From Microcebus murinus (taxonomy: Eukaryota > Chordata > Mammalia > Primates > Cheirogaleidae), in contig NC_134108.1 of the NCBI RefSeq assembly GCF_040939455.1, forward strand, positions 19,745,501 to 19,809,500: 64,000 nt of DNA. The letters run 5' to 3'. Made by a program: the position numbers and the translations under genes. The notes beneath the pieces were generated by a model, which saw nothing but the letters and a program-made list of their open reading frames with translations, searched no databases and was not told where the DNA came from. Shown in pieces: positions 11,548 to 23,769 of the stretch (within the stretch, counting starts at the first letter, position 1; every line of letters starts with the position of its first letter).

Positions 11548-11694
11548 CTGTAAAAGTTTCCATCGCATGTTAAGGTCATCTAGCTGGCGAGACATCTTTA
11601 CAGATGGATGGAGGTCAAGTGGAGACAGCTGACTGGATAAATCATTCACTGTTTTAACTTTTAGGTGGATTGGTGCAATTTCTTCTCTAAATGC
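11548..11694 (-). CDS. UTRN: Utrophin exon (equivalent of dystrophin exon 60), last spectrin repeat helix B-C
   Basis: This exon has 147 nt and 49 whole codons, the same length as dystrophin exon 60. It begins [20 protein letters not shown] and ends [12 protein letters not shown]. It covers the end of helix B, the B-C loop with the Pro-containing SPLDLHP turn, and the first part of helix C of the last spectrin-like repeat; the Trp in MRWKLLQ is the helix C core residue. The symmetric 0-0 phase means that skipping it would keep the frame. The acceptor is CTTTTCTTGTAG. The donor is CAG|GTATCA, which lacks A at +4 and G at +5, so it relies on the CAG before the junction. Dystrophin at this position reads EIAPLKENVSHVNDLARQL, so the assignment to utrophin is clear. 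Confidence 0.97.
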
Positions 11695-11749
11695 CTACAA
11701 GAAAAGGACAGAAAATATGTCATCAGAAAGAACATAAAAAAAGGTAATA

Positions 11750-11988
11750 CATTTGACCCTTGAACAACACAGGTTTAAATTGTGCAGGTCCACTTATGCA
11801 TGGAATTTTTTTCAACCAAACATAGGGAAAATACAGTATTCGCAGAATGCAAACCCGGGTATACAGAGGGCCAACTTTTTGTATAGTCGGGTTCCGCAAG
11901 GACTTCGGAACATAACTGTGCTCAGATTTTGGTGTACTCAGGGGTTCGGAACCAATTCCCTACATACATCGCACTGAGGGAACTGTGG
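11750..11988 (+). mobile_element. Tigger-like DNA transposon fragment
   Basis: Begins 'catttgacccttgaacaaca' and contains 'gtgcaggtccacttatgcat', 'gggttccgcaaggacttcgg' and 'caggggttcggaaccaattc'. These are signatures of a common mariner/Tigger-class non-autonomous repeat. Short overlapping open frames inside it are not genes. The family name is uncertain. Confidence 0.6.
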
Positions 11989-13637
11989 TACCCACTTTCT
12001 TTCAGGGAAAATGGCAAAGCCAGCAGAGAGATGATCTGCGGCAGCTACCCACTCAACACCACAGCTGCCTTAATGCAGGCGTTAGTAACCCGGAGGAGGA
12101 GCCAGAGTCCCCCTTTATAACCCAACAATATAAATTAGTTTGTGAAGAGAAAAACCATAATTCAAACTTATTTAAATGATTATGTAGATCCTTTCATATT
12201 TTTTATTACAGGAAATTTAGTCTGGAAAATGTCTGCCATTATTTTCCACTTTACCGATTTCTAGTCTTTATTCTAGCCTTAATTTTCTTTCATCTTTTCT
12301 TTTCTTTCCCCTATTTTAACATGGCTCCTTGAATACTTTTTCACCCAATGCAACAACTTGATTTAAACATGTTTCCACTTAAAATTAAGTTAGAAAGTGG
12401 CCAGTAAAAACAACTTTCCTAACCACAAAATCAATGCCCATTTTGTATTCCATAGATAAGTCCTGTCCCTTTCAGATTCATTTATGATCCCTGTCTGTGG
12501 TTGGGGCCAGGACAGGAAGAGTGAAGTCTACGGGAAAAGAGGTAAATGAGTGTTAGAATCGACAAATGCCACCTCTGAGCACAGCACAGAGAGCTGGTAG
12601 GTGTGGGGGCAGAGGGTGTATGCGAAGAGCAGAAGATAAAACAAAACATATTTTGGATCAGTGACAGTAATGTGTCCCACGAGAGCAAACGGAGTAACAA
12701 GAACAGTATGTTTTCTCCATTCTTCACATAACTCTGCCTGCCTCTATGTTTATGTTCCCCTTTTCCAGCAGTCTTTGCCTAGATCCTAGAGATCCTTTGA
12801 AGGCTCAACTCTGGTCCCCACGCACCAGGAAGATTTCCATTCCTCCTGCAGCCTGGGCTGGAGGCCCCTCCCACGTGCTCTTAGGGCGTTTTCTCTGCCC
12901 CCTCCAACATAGCCAGCACTTTTGGCCCACACGCATCTGGACATACACTTTGGGACTGAGGAGTTTGAGGGTGCGGCCGTTGTGATTGTTTGGTGCCATA
13001 CCAAACGAGTTGTTAGATATTTTAAATATCATTTCTCATCAGAGCATTTAGTACTTGATATTATGGGCAACCATATTCTTGAAGTCCCCAACAAAGAATG
13101 GAAGCTTCTTGCATTCCGCTCATGACTTGCAATACGGAGAGGGCAGAATTCATTTCTATTGATAAAGGCCTGAAAAGTGATATTTGAGGCAAGATTAAGC
13201 CAATATAGAATGAGAAACAGAATTGGGATGCTAAAAGAGGAAAGTATATTTTTAATTCTTTGGCATGTCACAAAACTAGTTAATCATATACAAAATTTAA
13301 CTTACGGGTGGTAGGTGTTGTAAACATCCTGGTAGCATTGGCCCTCAGATTTTTATCATTTCTACATTCCTCGTTCTTTAAGATACTATGGGCAAAAGCC
13401 AATGCCTATTAACCCTTTTCTCTCACCACTATAAGTTTAGTAAAGAAATAATATACCCCAGAAAAAATATATACCAGAGTGCTTTAAAGATTAAAGTTTT
13501 ATTAAAACACTATGGTATTAATTTGGCTTCTTCCTTCTGTTTATAAAAGGGAAGCCTCTTTAACCACTTCCTCCTTTCCTTCTCTCTTCCAAAACATTTC
13601 TAGTTACCTTATATAACTCCCCCTTCTATAACAAGGA

Positions 13638-14125
13638 TGGCAGAATTCGTCACCCCAAATAGGCCACTTTGGCATAAAGATTTTGAGCTGAAGGCACTTA
13701 AAAAAATTGGTGGTACAAAAAGGAACTCTGACCTTTGACTTTTTCTTCCTGAAAGCAGGAGATAAATTTAAAATGCCCTCTCTATACCAGGAAGAAAGTA
13801 ACCTATCGTCAAGGATGAAAAGTTAAGACAGAGAATTCTGTACAAGCAGACCTTGCTAAAATAATTCTTACCTGCCTTTAGTCTACCCGCACAATATAGT
13901 TATTTTTACAAAATTGCCTCTTTTTGGTCAACTTAATATAAAATTATTTAGTTGTTAACTACTTCATTGGGTCTTCATTTCCTTATGGAGAGGCTCTTGT
14001 GTTGCATAAAACTACATGAAATAAATTTGTATGCTGTTCTCCTGTTAATGTCTTATGTCAGTTTAATTCTCAGACCCACATGAAAACCCCTAAGAGGGAA
14101 GTGGTAAAATTTTGCCTCCCCTACA
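13638..14125 (+). mobile_element. LTR-like element, probably ERVL class
   Basis: A unit starting TGGCAGAATTCGTCACC and ending CCTCCCCTACA. It has an AATAAA near 14020 followed by 'cctgttaatgtcttatgtca' and 'tttaattctcagacccacat', which is the layout of a solo LTR with its polyadenylation region. No matching 5-bp target duplication was found, so the limits and the family are uncertain. Confidence 0.5.
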
Positions 14126-15586
14126 TATGTATATGCTAAAAATAATTATTATGGCTAATAAACATCAAAATAATTTAAAGAATCAACTCGTATTTTTGAA
14201 AAGGAAATTAATCCTAAGTAAAGCAGTGAGTATGATTTAGTGTTTCAAAGTTCTTTAACATGCCCAAAAGCCACATGAAGAAGTCCAATTTAGAAATGAC
14301 CAGTTTACAGTCAAATGTGGAGCCCAGAGTCAGCGTGGGAAACATGGACCTGGAAATAGCAGTGTATAAATGACACCGAAATAGTCAACAGGGAAGTCAA
14401 TATGCATAAAGTAAGAAATACTGCCAGAACCCTGCAGACGCCAACATTTCAAAAGCAGGTGGAAGGGAAGGCCACAAAGTCATGGGAATTGCTGCAATAT
14501 GGAACTAGAAGAAAAGTAGAGTTGAGGTAGCTTTTTTCCCATTGCTGCATATGTTATGGTTAACAGAATGTGCACACAAAGACAGACACACAAATAAAGT
14601 TAAATAGGAAGAGCAGTTGTATGGTAACTGATGCATTACAGGTGTAAAGAATTAACAATTAATATAAAAGCACGGGACAGAGGGAAGTGTGGGTCAGGTG
14701 AAGGAGAATTTTTCAGTCTGGACTTTGAAAAGGCTTAGGTTCCCGCAGATTCAGTTTGAGAACAACTACAGAACTCCAGTCCTTAGAGGTTTCTTCAGTC
14801 ATGATTGTCACTTTATATATTAATATTCTCTCCATGGGTACAATGCAGAACTCAAGAATTATAATTATCTTTTAAAATTAACTTTTTTAATGTTTTAGGT
14901 ATTCAACATTAAAAAGGAAATGCTAGAAAATGTTCCATGATTTATATAATTTTAAATAATACCAGTTTTACTTCAAAAGATGGTAAAAGTTGTTTTTTAA
15001 AAGATTTTTTTTAGAAAATCTTATAGAACAGTAAAGGAGTTTAAATTTTTCCTTTACAAAAATAATGTTTTTCTATAATTAGCCATAGGTGAAAGCATTA
15101 AAAAAGCTTTGACAAACAAAGTCTTTGAGTTTTATTTTTGTTTTTATGGTCAGGTGTTTTATGACAATGAGGACTCTTTCTATCAAGAAAGTTTTATCTT
15201 TTGTTTTTTAAGAGCTTTCAAATTAAGGGGCTTGAAAGAAAGCCATTTTAAAATGGTTTCAGAATGGTATCAAGAACTAGTATAAAGAACCAATTTCTCA
15301 TGTTTTGACTGCACTTCTCTGTTACAGAATGAGTCTATGTGGCCTCCCTGGCTATAAAAACAGAAACATCTGCTAGTAGCAAAGGTAATAACTGGCAGCC
15401 CACTGGCAGGTGTGAATCCCAAACCTGTTTCCTGCCAGAAGGTGTATATTCTGCAAATAAGAATGATTAAGGATAATTTTAGTGAATTGAAATTGTTTGA
15501 TCTTTCCCAAAGATTTTGTTTTCCAGTTGCCTTGACATACTTAATAATATTTAGCAATAATCAATATTTATTTTCAAAACAAAAAA

Positions 15587-15886
15587 GGCAGGGTGAGGTA
15601 GCTCATGCCTGCAGTTCTAGCACTCTGGCAGGCTGAGGCAGATAGATAGCATGAGATCAGGAGTTGGAGACCAGCCTGAGCAAGAGCTAGACCCTGTTTC
15701 TACTAAAAAATAGAAAAAATTGGCCAGGCGTGGCAGTGCCTGTATTCTTAGCTACTGGGGAGGCTGAGGCAGGAAGATCCCTTAAGCCCAGGAGTTTGAG
15801 GTTGCAGTGACCTATGATGATGTCACTGCGTTCTAGCCCAGGTAACAGTGTAAGACTCTGTCTCAAAACAAACGAACAAAAAAAAC
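15587..15886 (+). mobile_element. Alu, older (AluJ-like), plus orientation
   Basis: A complete dimer beginning 'ggcagggtgaggtagctcat', with a middle A-rich linker near 15705-15720 and an A-rich tail containing 'aaacaaacgaacaaaaa'. It lacks the lemur-type extra block and has many substitutions. It is antisense to utrophin. Confidence 0.85.
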
Positions 15887-16669
15887 CCCTTATTTTTATC
15901 TGACTACAGTGTCAATGAGATTTGAGGTATACTTTAAAACACATATAAAACATCGCAGACTTTGAGTCTATTTTATTTAGCTTAATGAGACTTATGATTT
16001 TTTTCCTAAAAAGATGTTAAAATATTTTAATCCACAGTTTAGTCCTTTCTATTAAAATATTAATTGTATTTTTCCTAGCTTTCCACTTAAGCAGAGATTT
16101 GAACAAAAGTATTTGGATGTAGAGGTAGATAAGTCTTTTAATCAAATGGGATTAACAACTCCCAAATTTTGGGGCATTTAATAACCCCAGATACAATTCT
16201 TTATGCTTCCTCCAACACTAATCATTCTGCATTATAAATTGATACTTTCAAATTCAAATGGGTAAATTCCTGCTTTAATCAAGAGGCATTTTTGCAGTCC
16301 AATAGGCCATACTTTTTGTAAACCAGTGACTTAAAGATTTTAAGGGTTTAAAATCATCCATTAAAACAAAAGAAGTGTGTAACTTCCAAGGAAACTATGC
16401 TAAAGGCTTTGTTTTCAGTGGGTTGTTTTAAACCCAGATCATGGAAATGTCTTTTAGGATACTAGAGTTGTAGGAAGAAGCCTATTTTATTCATAGGGTA
16501 GCTAGAAACATGTATATTTACATATGCCAGTACCCTATTAATAATAAATTTTTAAGTTGAAAATTTAATATTTAACTTTTAAAGCTTTAAATTCAAATAG
16601 TTGATCAAAGATGTATGAAAAGGTCTTTGCAATGAAAGAGAAAATCAAGAAAAATAAACGATGGAAACT

Positions 16670-16870
16670 CTATCACTTATTAGCTATGTGGGCTTGAGCA
16701 ATTACTTTCATTTTTATTATTTATAAAATGGGCATAATAATAATAATAATACCTATCTTTTGGGATGGATGTGAGGATTAAAAGACATATCCATGCAAAC
16801 TGGCTAAGAACAGTTCTTGGCACATAGTAATAAGTCTCAATAGTCTCAATAAACACTACCTAATATTATT
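16670..16870 (+). repeat. MIR SINE with AAT microsatellite
   Basis: MIR landmarks are 'tcacttattagctatgtggg', 'tataaaatgggcataataat', 'ggatgtgaggattaaaagac' and 'ttcttggcacatagtaataa'. Its core carries an AAT run (16736-16752), and near 16835 a 10-bp unit 'agtctcaata' occurs twice in tandem. Confidence 0.75.
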
Positions 16871-17851
16871 ATTCCCATGTCTACGCATACATATATTGAC
16901 TTACATGATTTACCTAAGTATTCACTTAATTTCCTAGATCTTAGTTCTCTTTCCTATTCAGCTACATCCACACAAAGGGAGAATGCTATCCAATGTATGG
17001 GCACAAAAGATGTGTATCTTTTGAAATAAAAATTACACTTATGATAGATATAGTCAGTCTAATAACTTCTAATTTTTCATTAGATTATCCATTGGTTTGA
17101 TTCATGACTACCTAGTATATAGTTTACTATGCTACTACAAACCCTACTAGACTCTAAATCTGTTATATTTGTGTATCTTATTGCCTAAATGTCATTAACT
17201 TTATTTTGTAGAGATGCTCTAGAATATGGGAACCAAAAGCAGTCTAACCATAGGTCTACATCCTTAACTTTGGGCAATTCCTGACAACAAAGAGAATTTA
17301 TATCTAAACCCTTTATCCATTAATACATTCAGACAATGAGATAAAATTTATAGATCAGAAGTACCAGTAAAACAGTATGCTTTTGATTAAACCTATAAAT
17401 CCTACTACCAATTTACAAGAAATACAGAGTAGAGGGGAACCTGTATACTATACCATGTGGATACATTTCTGCAAAATCCACACTATGGGAATCACTACAA
17501 AACAATTCAACTTCTTCAACAAATAAATTGCAAGGAAAAGAAAAAAGAAATAGAGGGAAAATCTAGAGGTTCAAAGGGACTTTTAAAGTCTTTTTTTTAA
17601 AAAAAAACAGGCAAACAATCTATACAAATACAAAGAAAAATAAAAGTAAACTATCATAAAAGTCACGTAAGTGGTCATTTGGGGAGAGGGGGTTCTGATG
17701 GTGAGGGACATATGGAAAGCACCTGTTTGACTCCTGACTTGGGTAAAGGCTGCAGCAGTGTTGGCTTTATAACAATCCCTTATAACAATTCATATATGGG
17801 GATCTCTTTTAAGAAAACATTTCTTAAAAATTCTTTGGTAAAGGCAGCAAT

Positions 17852-17857
17852 GCTGAC
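17852..17857 (-). promoter_or_regulatory. UTRN: Weak 5' splice donor GTCAGC
   Basis: The donor of the 269-nt exon reads ATG|GTCAGC on the minus strand. GT is present, but C replaces the purine at +3 and C the T at +6. The exon length (269) and the phase of the next exon both require this position. Confidence 0.8.
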
Positions 17858-18126
17858 CATGGTTTTTTCTATGTGCTCCTGCAGCGAGTCGATGAGTAAG
17901 TCTCCCACTGGCTTCCAGGCACTCCGCACAGACTCTGCCTCCTTCATGTCAGCGTCTAGCTCGTCCATAGCTCCCTGCAGGTCTCTGAGTTTCTCCAACG
18001 CCTTGTCCACTTGCTTTTGCCAATTGCTCGTAACAGCATTTAGACTTTCCCACTTCTCTTTGACTTCAGAAGACTGTTTGCGCATGGCTTTGGCAATCTT
18101 TTGGGCTCTCTCCTCGGGAGTCAATT
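17858..18126 (-). CDS. UTRN: Utrophin exon (equivalent of dystrophin exon 59), end of one spectrin repeat and start of the last
   Basis: At 269 nt this is the largest exon in the window and equals dystrophin exon 59 in length. Two bases complete a Glu codon, then 89 codons run from [17 protein letters not shown] to [10 protein letters not shown]. The first third (VKEKWESLN, Trp in the core) is helix C of the second-last repeat. [20 protein letters not shown] is helix A of the last repeat, and [12 protein letters not shown] opens its helix B. The [12 protein letters not shown] stretch is shared with dystrophin ([12 protein letters not shown]), while the N-terminal part is clearly utrophin-like. 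The acceptor ends TTTTTCAATCACAG, preceded by a GTT trinucleotide run. The donor is ATG|GTCAGC, with C at +3, which is weak. The reading frame continues past the donor to residue KEF and beyond only by chance. The exon ends on a whole codon (ATG), matching the phase of the next exon. Confidence 0.98.
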
Positions 18127-18165
18127 CTGTGATTGAAAAACAACAACAACAACAAAACAGTATTA
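18127..18165 (-). promoter_or_regulatory. UTRN: 3' splice acceptor region with GTT trinucleotide tract
   Basis: On the minus strand the acceptor of the 269-nt exon reads TTTTTCAATCACAG. It is preceded by about five GTT units (18138-18155 on the plus strand as CAA units). The repeat provides much of the polypyrimidine tract. Confidence 0.75.
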
Positions 18166-21100
18166 GTTTGGATGTCTGATTGTACATTCTGTATAGCCAA
18201 GTGGCATATCAGCATTTAAAGAGTTTCTTCCAGGTTTTACAAAGAAAGAGTTAAGAAAAAATTAATACAGGGTAAAAAAAAAATTTCTCCCCACTTTCTC
18301 CATTAATTCACCATCATACCCCAATATACACTCAAAACTAGAGGAAGACAGATACTCACATTAATAAATTGGCCCAAAGTTTTTTAGTGACTTTTGAATT
18401 TTATATATTTGTAAACCTTGAAGTGTAACAAGATGAATGAAGAAATAAAACAATACTTTGTTACTGTAAATTCAATATTGTAAAACCCAAAGAAGGTGTT
18501 TCATTTCATTGTTCTCAAGAAAAGTGTATAAGTATAATTAGTGGAGAATAGCAATAAGTCATGAAGAAAAACTCTCACACAAAATCAATTTATTGTGTCC
18601 TAAAATTAAATAACTGAAGACAAATAACATATTTTGGATACATCATCATCTCTAAGGCTGTTTGACAGCTCATTTTTAATAAAGGCCATTTTGTGTAGCC
18701 CAGAAGTGTAGCATGACCATGAACTTTTCAACAGGAACATAGTAAGATGTCAAGGACCATCCCAAATCCGTAATAGGGTAAGAGGGCTTCCAGAATGTCT
18801 GAAATAGGCTTTCAGACAAAAAGGGCAGGTATAACACAAGGCCAGGCCTCAGGGCGTAGGCGGGAAGAGCAAGCAGCCAGAACAGAAGCAAAGGATACAG
18901 ACAGAAACCCAAGTCAAGTGCAAAGCTAAGAGTTGGAAACAGAGACAGGGAGCTGACAAGACAAGGGCAGAGGAATGTGATAAACACAGAGAGGACACTC
19001 TCAAAGCAGGTTAGAAAGGTCTCCTGCACAGCTGAACACGCCTGGGGCCTTAATTCCCTCTACATCTGACGATGCCACCTTTCCTGTCTAGCTGGTTTGA
19101 CGATGACGGTGACATCCGACTGTCCACTGGAAACAGGCAGATCAGAAACACACAGTCAAGGTAAACTATAGACTAAGACAGAAATGCATATTCTTCTTTG
19201 TGGTAACCTCCCATCTTTCAGCATCAATCACATCAGCAATTTCCACTTCACCTCAAAATGTTCCAAATCATTTGTAAAATGAACGAAAGTTCATCAGACT
19301 TCATTCTAAGATGAACTACATCATAAGATAAACTGAAAAGTAAGCTCTTCTAAACTGTAACTTCCCATCTTCAATGCAAATTTGTCTGCCTATCTGGCTT
19401 TATTCAAATATTATATAAAAGTCAAGTTAAACGGGAGAGATACATATGTTTGTCTATCTAAATTTCCAGAAAATTCTAGACATCGATATTTAAACTTAAA
19501 AGTGGATTCATTGTAATAAATCTCTGGGAACCAAATAGAATATAAAGCTTTGGAAACCACAGAACGGGAGTTGGTGCCATGAGGCCACAGAGAGACTTGA
19601 AAAATCCCTTAACAACTGAATTGAGGAAAAGAAGAGAAAATATCACAACTGTTAGAGAGGCTGAATATACCAGCACAAGGTAACTTATGAAAATAAGTGA
19701 ATTAGAGAACCAGGGTTGAGTAACAGCTGGGGAAGGAGGCAAGGAGACCAGAGAAAAGTCCTTAAATGTGCAACATGTCAGAACTCCAAGGTTTCTGAGA
19801 AAAAAACTTTCTGAAGAAAGGTATGTCAATAGACAGGCAAATCTTATTTATAATAAATCCTTATACCTTCAAGATTTTTATAAAATGATAAATATGTAAT
19901 ACTTATATATTTTTTATATAAATATAAAATACTACGTGCGAGATGAAAAAAATTATTCTTAGCCTCATGAGAAATGGTAACTTTTACTATTAAAACACCT
20001 GTTTGTTAATAAGTAACTTGGGCTTTTCAAGGATATATCTTAAGCACTGACTGTCATAAAAAAATAAAATACCAATTTCAGAATAGACAACTTAATTATG
20101 ATGCTTTTCCTCAGATAAAGTAAAAACTGTTTCTGAGTCAGTCACTAAATAATCTGGCACAGAGAGACTCCAAATCCTGTAGCAAAACATCGTCACTGGC
20201 TTTGATTTTTTTTTTTTGGCTTCCCTTAACGTAAAATCTATCGATGGAGTCGTCCTTTTGTAGTATTTCTTATATAATCCCCACTCAAGCAGCTACTCAG
20301 AAGAAAAGCTCTATGTTCAATTCACCATCTGTTTCCCAGAAAGGAAACATATTAACTAATCACGTTGGAGAACGAATAAATGTGCCTCCTATTGCAGCAA
20401 CAATCTCAGTTCAATGCATACTTTAAGCCAAGAACAGAGCGAAGTACAAAACAAAAACTTTCCAGAACATTTGTGAAACACGTAAGACGGAACATGTGAA
20501 ATACGGAGTTATGACAAATTGAGGTAGAAAAAAAAAATAGAGAAACAAATTAAAGCATCAAAAAGGCAGAAAAAAAGAATTAAAGGGAAATTGATGCATT
20601 CTTTAAGAAGAAAAAAATCCTCTCATCTGTAAATCAAAGGACAAATGTTGTTTCAAATTTTCTAAATAGATATTCTGTGGTAAATTCTAAGGCCCTCATG
20701 CAAGAGTGAGGAATCTTCTCCAACGGCGCTTCTGAACTCTGGTGTCCTATCAGAAACCTCCTTGAGAGTGAGTGAGTTTGTAAAGGGTGGTAACAGAGGC
20801 CCTACCCCCAAAGGTACTAATTTAGCTGGTCAAGGTGAGGCCTGGGGTGGATAAATGTCAAAGCTCCCAGGTGGTTCTAATAGGTGTCAGGATGGAATGC
20901 TGCTAGGCTGCTGGCATATAAATTGACTTTCCTGGTCCCTGCCGCTGAAGCTCACAGGGCTTTTCCACTCCAGTGGGTTCTTGTGTCAACCCCACGCAGA
21001 GCATAGCCACTAAATATTGGAGGCCAGAGAGCAAACGAAGCTCAGTGATAAGAGGGTAATCTAATTTACATTTGAGAGACAGTAATAAAGGCTAATCCTA

Positions 21101-21192
21101 GAGACAGAGGAAATGGCAAGATAAAACTAAATAAATTGACTGAGAATTCTGAGACCAGAAGAGCATCTCCTATGTTCCTTTCCCACTCTGAA

Positions 21193-21198
21193 GTGTGT

Positions 21199-21229
<31 letters not shown>

Positions 21230-21234
21230 CGTGC
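21193..21234. repeat. GT dinucleotide microsatellite
   Basis: A nearly pure GT run on the plus strand, interrupted by one 'tatg' and ending 'gtgcgtgc'. Open frames of repeated Val-Cys or His-Thr across it are artefacts. Confidence 0.95.
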
Positions 21235-22549
21235 ACAAGCACACTGTCACTCTCCACTCTCCTCCTTCCAGACCTTCCCATATAACTGGCCACGGGTTGA
21301 CAGTAGAATTACATTTAATTCTTGTATTTATTTATTTACTCATATTTATATATTTATTTCTTTATATGGCACGTATGCACTATGTAATATATTATAAATT
21401 ACAAATTTCACACTTATTTTACATTTATACTTTATGATTTTTAAATAGCAATTTCTTTATCATGTTACAAAGATATTTAAGTGAGCACAGGTAACTAGGA
21501 AGAAGAAAGCGAAGAAAAAATAAAGAAGAGAAAGGATAGATCAATCATGATGTTTTTCTCTTTTGTCCCAATTACCTTGATTTCTTCAAACACGCAAATT
21601 AACAGTATAGCATTAACGACACACTTTCTTTTATACCGTGGCGGTAAAGACTATAATATGGTTCCCTGCAACACCGATGATAGCAAACAGGCCTGCACCA
21701 GGAAGAGACTAAGATTTGGGATCAGCCTGCTGACCTCTTGCCCGTTGCTCTTCCACCAGCTGCCTGATCTGCTCAGCCCAGTTTTATCAAGTGGAAACCC
21801 TATTTTCTCATGCTAGGAAAATATTTCATTCCAAAAGTCTATTTTTCCTCAATTCAAAGATGTCAGAAAGGCTGAGTATATCTCAAAGAAACTTTAATAG
21901 TAGAGGAAAAGAAAATCTCCTTTTGAGTGCTTATGCAAATTTTTTTAAATTTAATAATGAAAGTATGTTTCTCCCCTGAAATAATGATAGAAATCTATTA
22001 GAATCAGGCCCATATTGTTTTTAATAAACATCTCCCATATTTATTCTATTTTCTTTCTCAATTCTGGTGCTGACTCTTAAAAACTCCATTGTGACTTTAA
22101 AATGCTTAGATTCAACCTTATGTCATGAATGTTTTTTCCTTTCCATCTTGGTTTTGCAGTCCCAGTTTAGAGGCTGGTATATCTTCAATATATAATTACT
22201 GAATTGAGTTGAACCAAACAGAATTTTTTGGTTTACTTCTTATTGAGAATTTTAGCTTCATCATTTTAAGTGGACATCTTTTCATTTAATTTTTTCCCCT
22301 CCTTCCCATATCCATGTAAAGCATTTATAAAAAGTTATTATGAAAGGGGAGGATAAACCTTACAAAGTCATTTCAGGTATGGTAATTCCAAATATCTTAT
22401 TTGTACTATTTACTTTTTTGCCATGTGTCTATAATCTTACTGTTGTACTTCACCAAAAGGTGAAAAGGAAATACTTAAGACAAACAAAGAAAATAATTTG
22501 CAACTTGCATTTTGACTGCTGGACAGTTTGGGGTAGGGTGAAATTATGA

Positions 22550-22680
22550 GAAAGTATGCCAGTTCCAGTACTAACTACTGTGTCATCCTGATATGTCCCT
22601 AACTCTATAAACCTCAGTTCCTATCTATAGAGCTATTGGCACATGCCTAGCACACCATAGGCCCTCAACGAAGGTTAATT
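22550..22680 (+). repeat. MIR SINE fragment
   Basis: MIR-like pieces 'taaacctcagttcctatcta' and 'attggcacatgcctagcaca' followed by 'ggccctcaacgaaggttaat', with the central core apparently missing. Confidence 0.5.
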
Positions 22681-22799
22681 TTTTTTGTTCCCTTTTATCA
22701 TTTTATTACTGAGTCTGGGAGGCTGAGACATCTCTAGAGATTTCCATATAAGCAAACCAGGTTAATTAGCTAACAAGAATTCAAGGAAAAAGTCTTGAC

Positions 22800-22885
22800 C
22801 TGCTCTCTCTCAATATCTCTCTCTCTTCACCTCACCTTCCACTTCTTTCTCACGCTCACTCTCTTTCTTAGTCTCTCTCATTCCA
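22800..22885. repeat. CT-rich low-complexity tract
   Basis: A pyrimidine-rich run dominated by CTCT units ('ctctctctcaatatctctct' and similar). In utrophin pre-mRNA it would read as a GA-rich segment. Confidence 0.85.
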
Positions 22886-23769
22886 TAAGCAAAAGATATT
22901 TCTAATTAAAATACTGGGCAATACACTCTTCCCATGTTTTCTGATTAAATGATTACAGTCAACTTAATCTCTCTGAAATGTTCACTGTTTTAGAGGACTC
23001 TTCCCATTTCCTAGTCTGTATGATGGCAACAATGCACTATGAAACCAGATTACAAGGACATCGTCAAGTGCCATCTGCTGATTAATGTTTTAATTATCTT
23101 CATCTAATAAATTATAAGATGACAATAACAAGAGGCTCCTCAGAGCAGATTAACCTGCTTAATGTGCAGCCTATGTCTTTCAAGAGAGCAATGATAACGA
23201 TGATATGGGTGCATCCATGCTGCCAGGGGACTTCTCAAATCCTTTTTTTTCTTTAAAACAGAGAATATAGATAAATTCAGGGGAAAAATCAAGACCTCCG
23301 AAGTAAAGAGATTTAGGGCCACTTCCACAAATACCAAGTGCAAAGTATTAAGAAAGAGAACAAATGTAGAGGAACTAGGAATACAGCCCACACTCTGCAG
23401 GGAGTAAAATGGCACTTCTGACCAGAGGTCAATGGGGGCAGAACTGGAATCTAAATACAGTTATGTTTTTCTCTTCCCACAAAGTGGGCCAAAGTAGAGA
23501 AGCTCAGGGTTGAGCTGAGAAAGAAGCAGGGGCTGACCATTAAGGAGATGAACCTCCAGGGAAGAAGCAGGAACAGCAGCAAGACCCTGGAACGGACAAC
23601 CAGGATGTCGCTACACAACCTGAGATCTCACTATTATTTCCTGAACTTCCCCACAGTAATGGCAGTTTTGTGACTTATTCAAATTCCTTATATGTGCTAA
23701 CTGACAGCAGTAGACAGGTCACTGGGGGCGGGGAAGGGGCACGGAAAGAAGAAAAGCCAAGAGTGTAAG

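Larger units (their letters stand above)
11695..17857 (-). other. UTRN: Intron between the 269-nt and 147-nt exons
   Basis: This intron is 6163 bp. It holds a Tigger-like fragment (about 11750-11988), a relatively GC-rich stretch around 12730-13010 that may be a degraded LINE, an LTR-like unit (about 13638-14125), an Alu in the plus orientation (15587-15886) and a MIR (about 16670-16870). I see nothing else recognisable in 14126-15586 or 16871-17857. Confidence 0.9.

Noticed and set aside
17679..18179. 166-codon plus-strand open frame
   Set aside because: It is the antisense shadow of the 269-nt utrophin exon, whose minus-strand translation matches a known protein.
18676..19029. 117-codon hydrophobic minus-strand open frame resembling a membrane protein
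   Set aside because: No start context, splice sites or family similarity; hydrophobic residues arise from T-rich codons on the complement of purine-rich DNA.
21066..21437. Open frames with Val-Cys or His-Thr repeats
   Set aside because: They are translations of the GT microsatellite.
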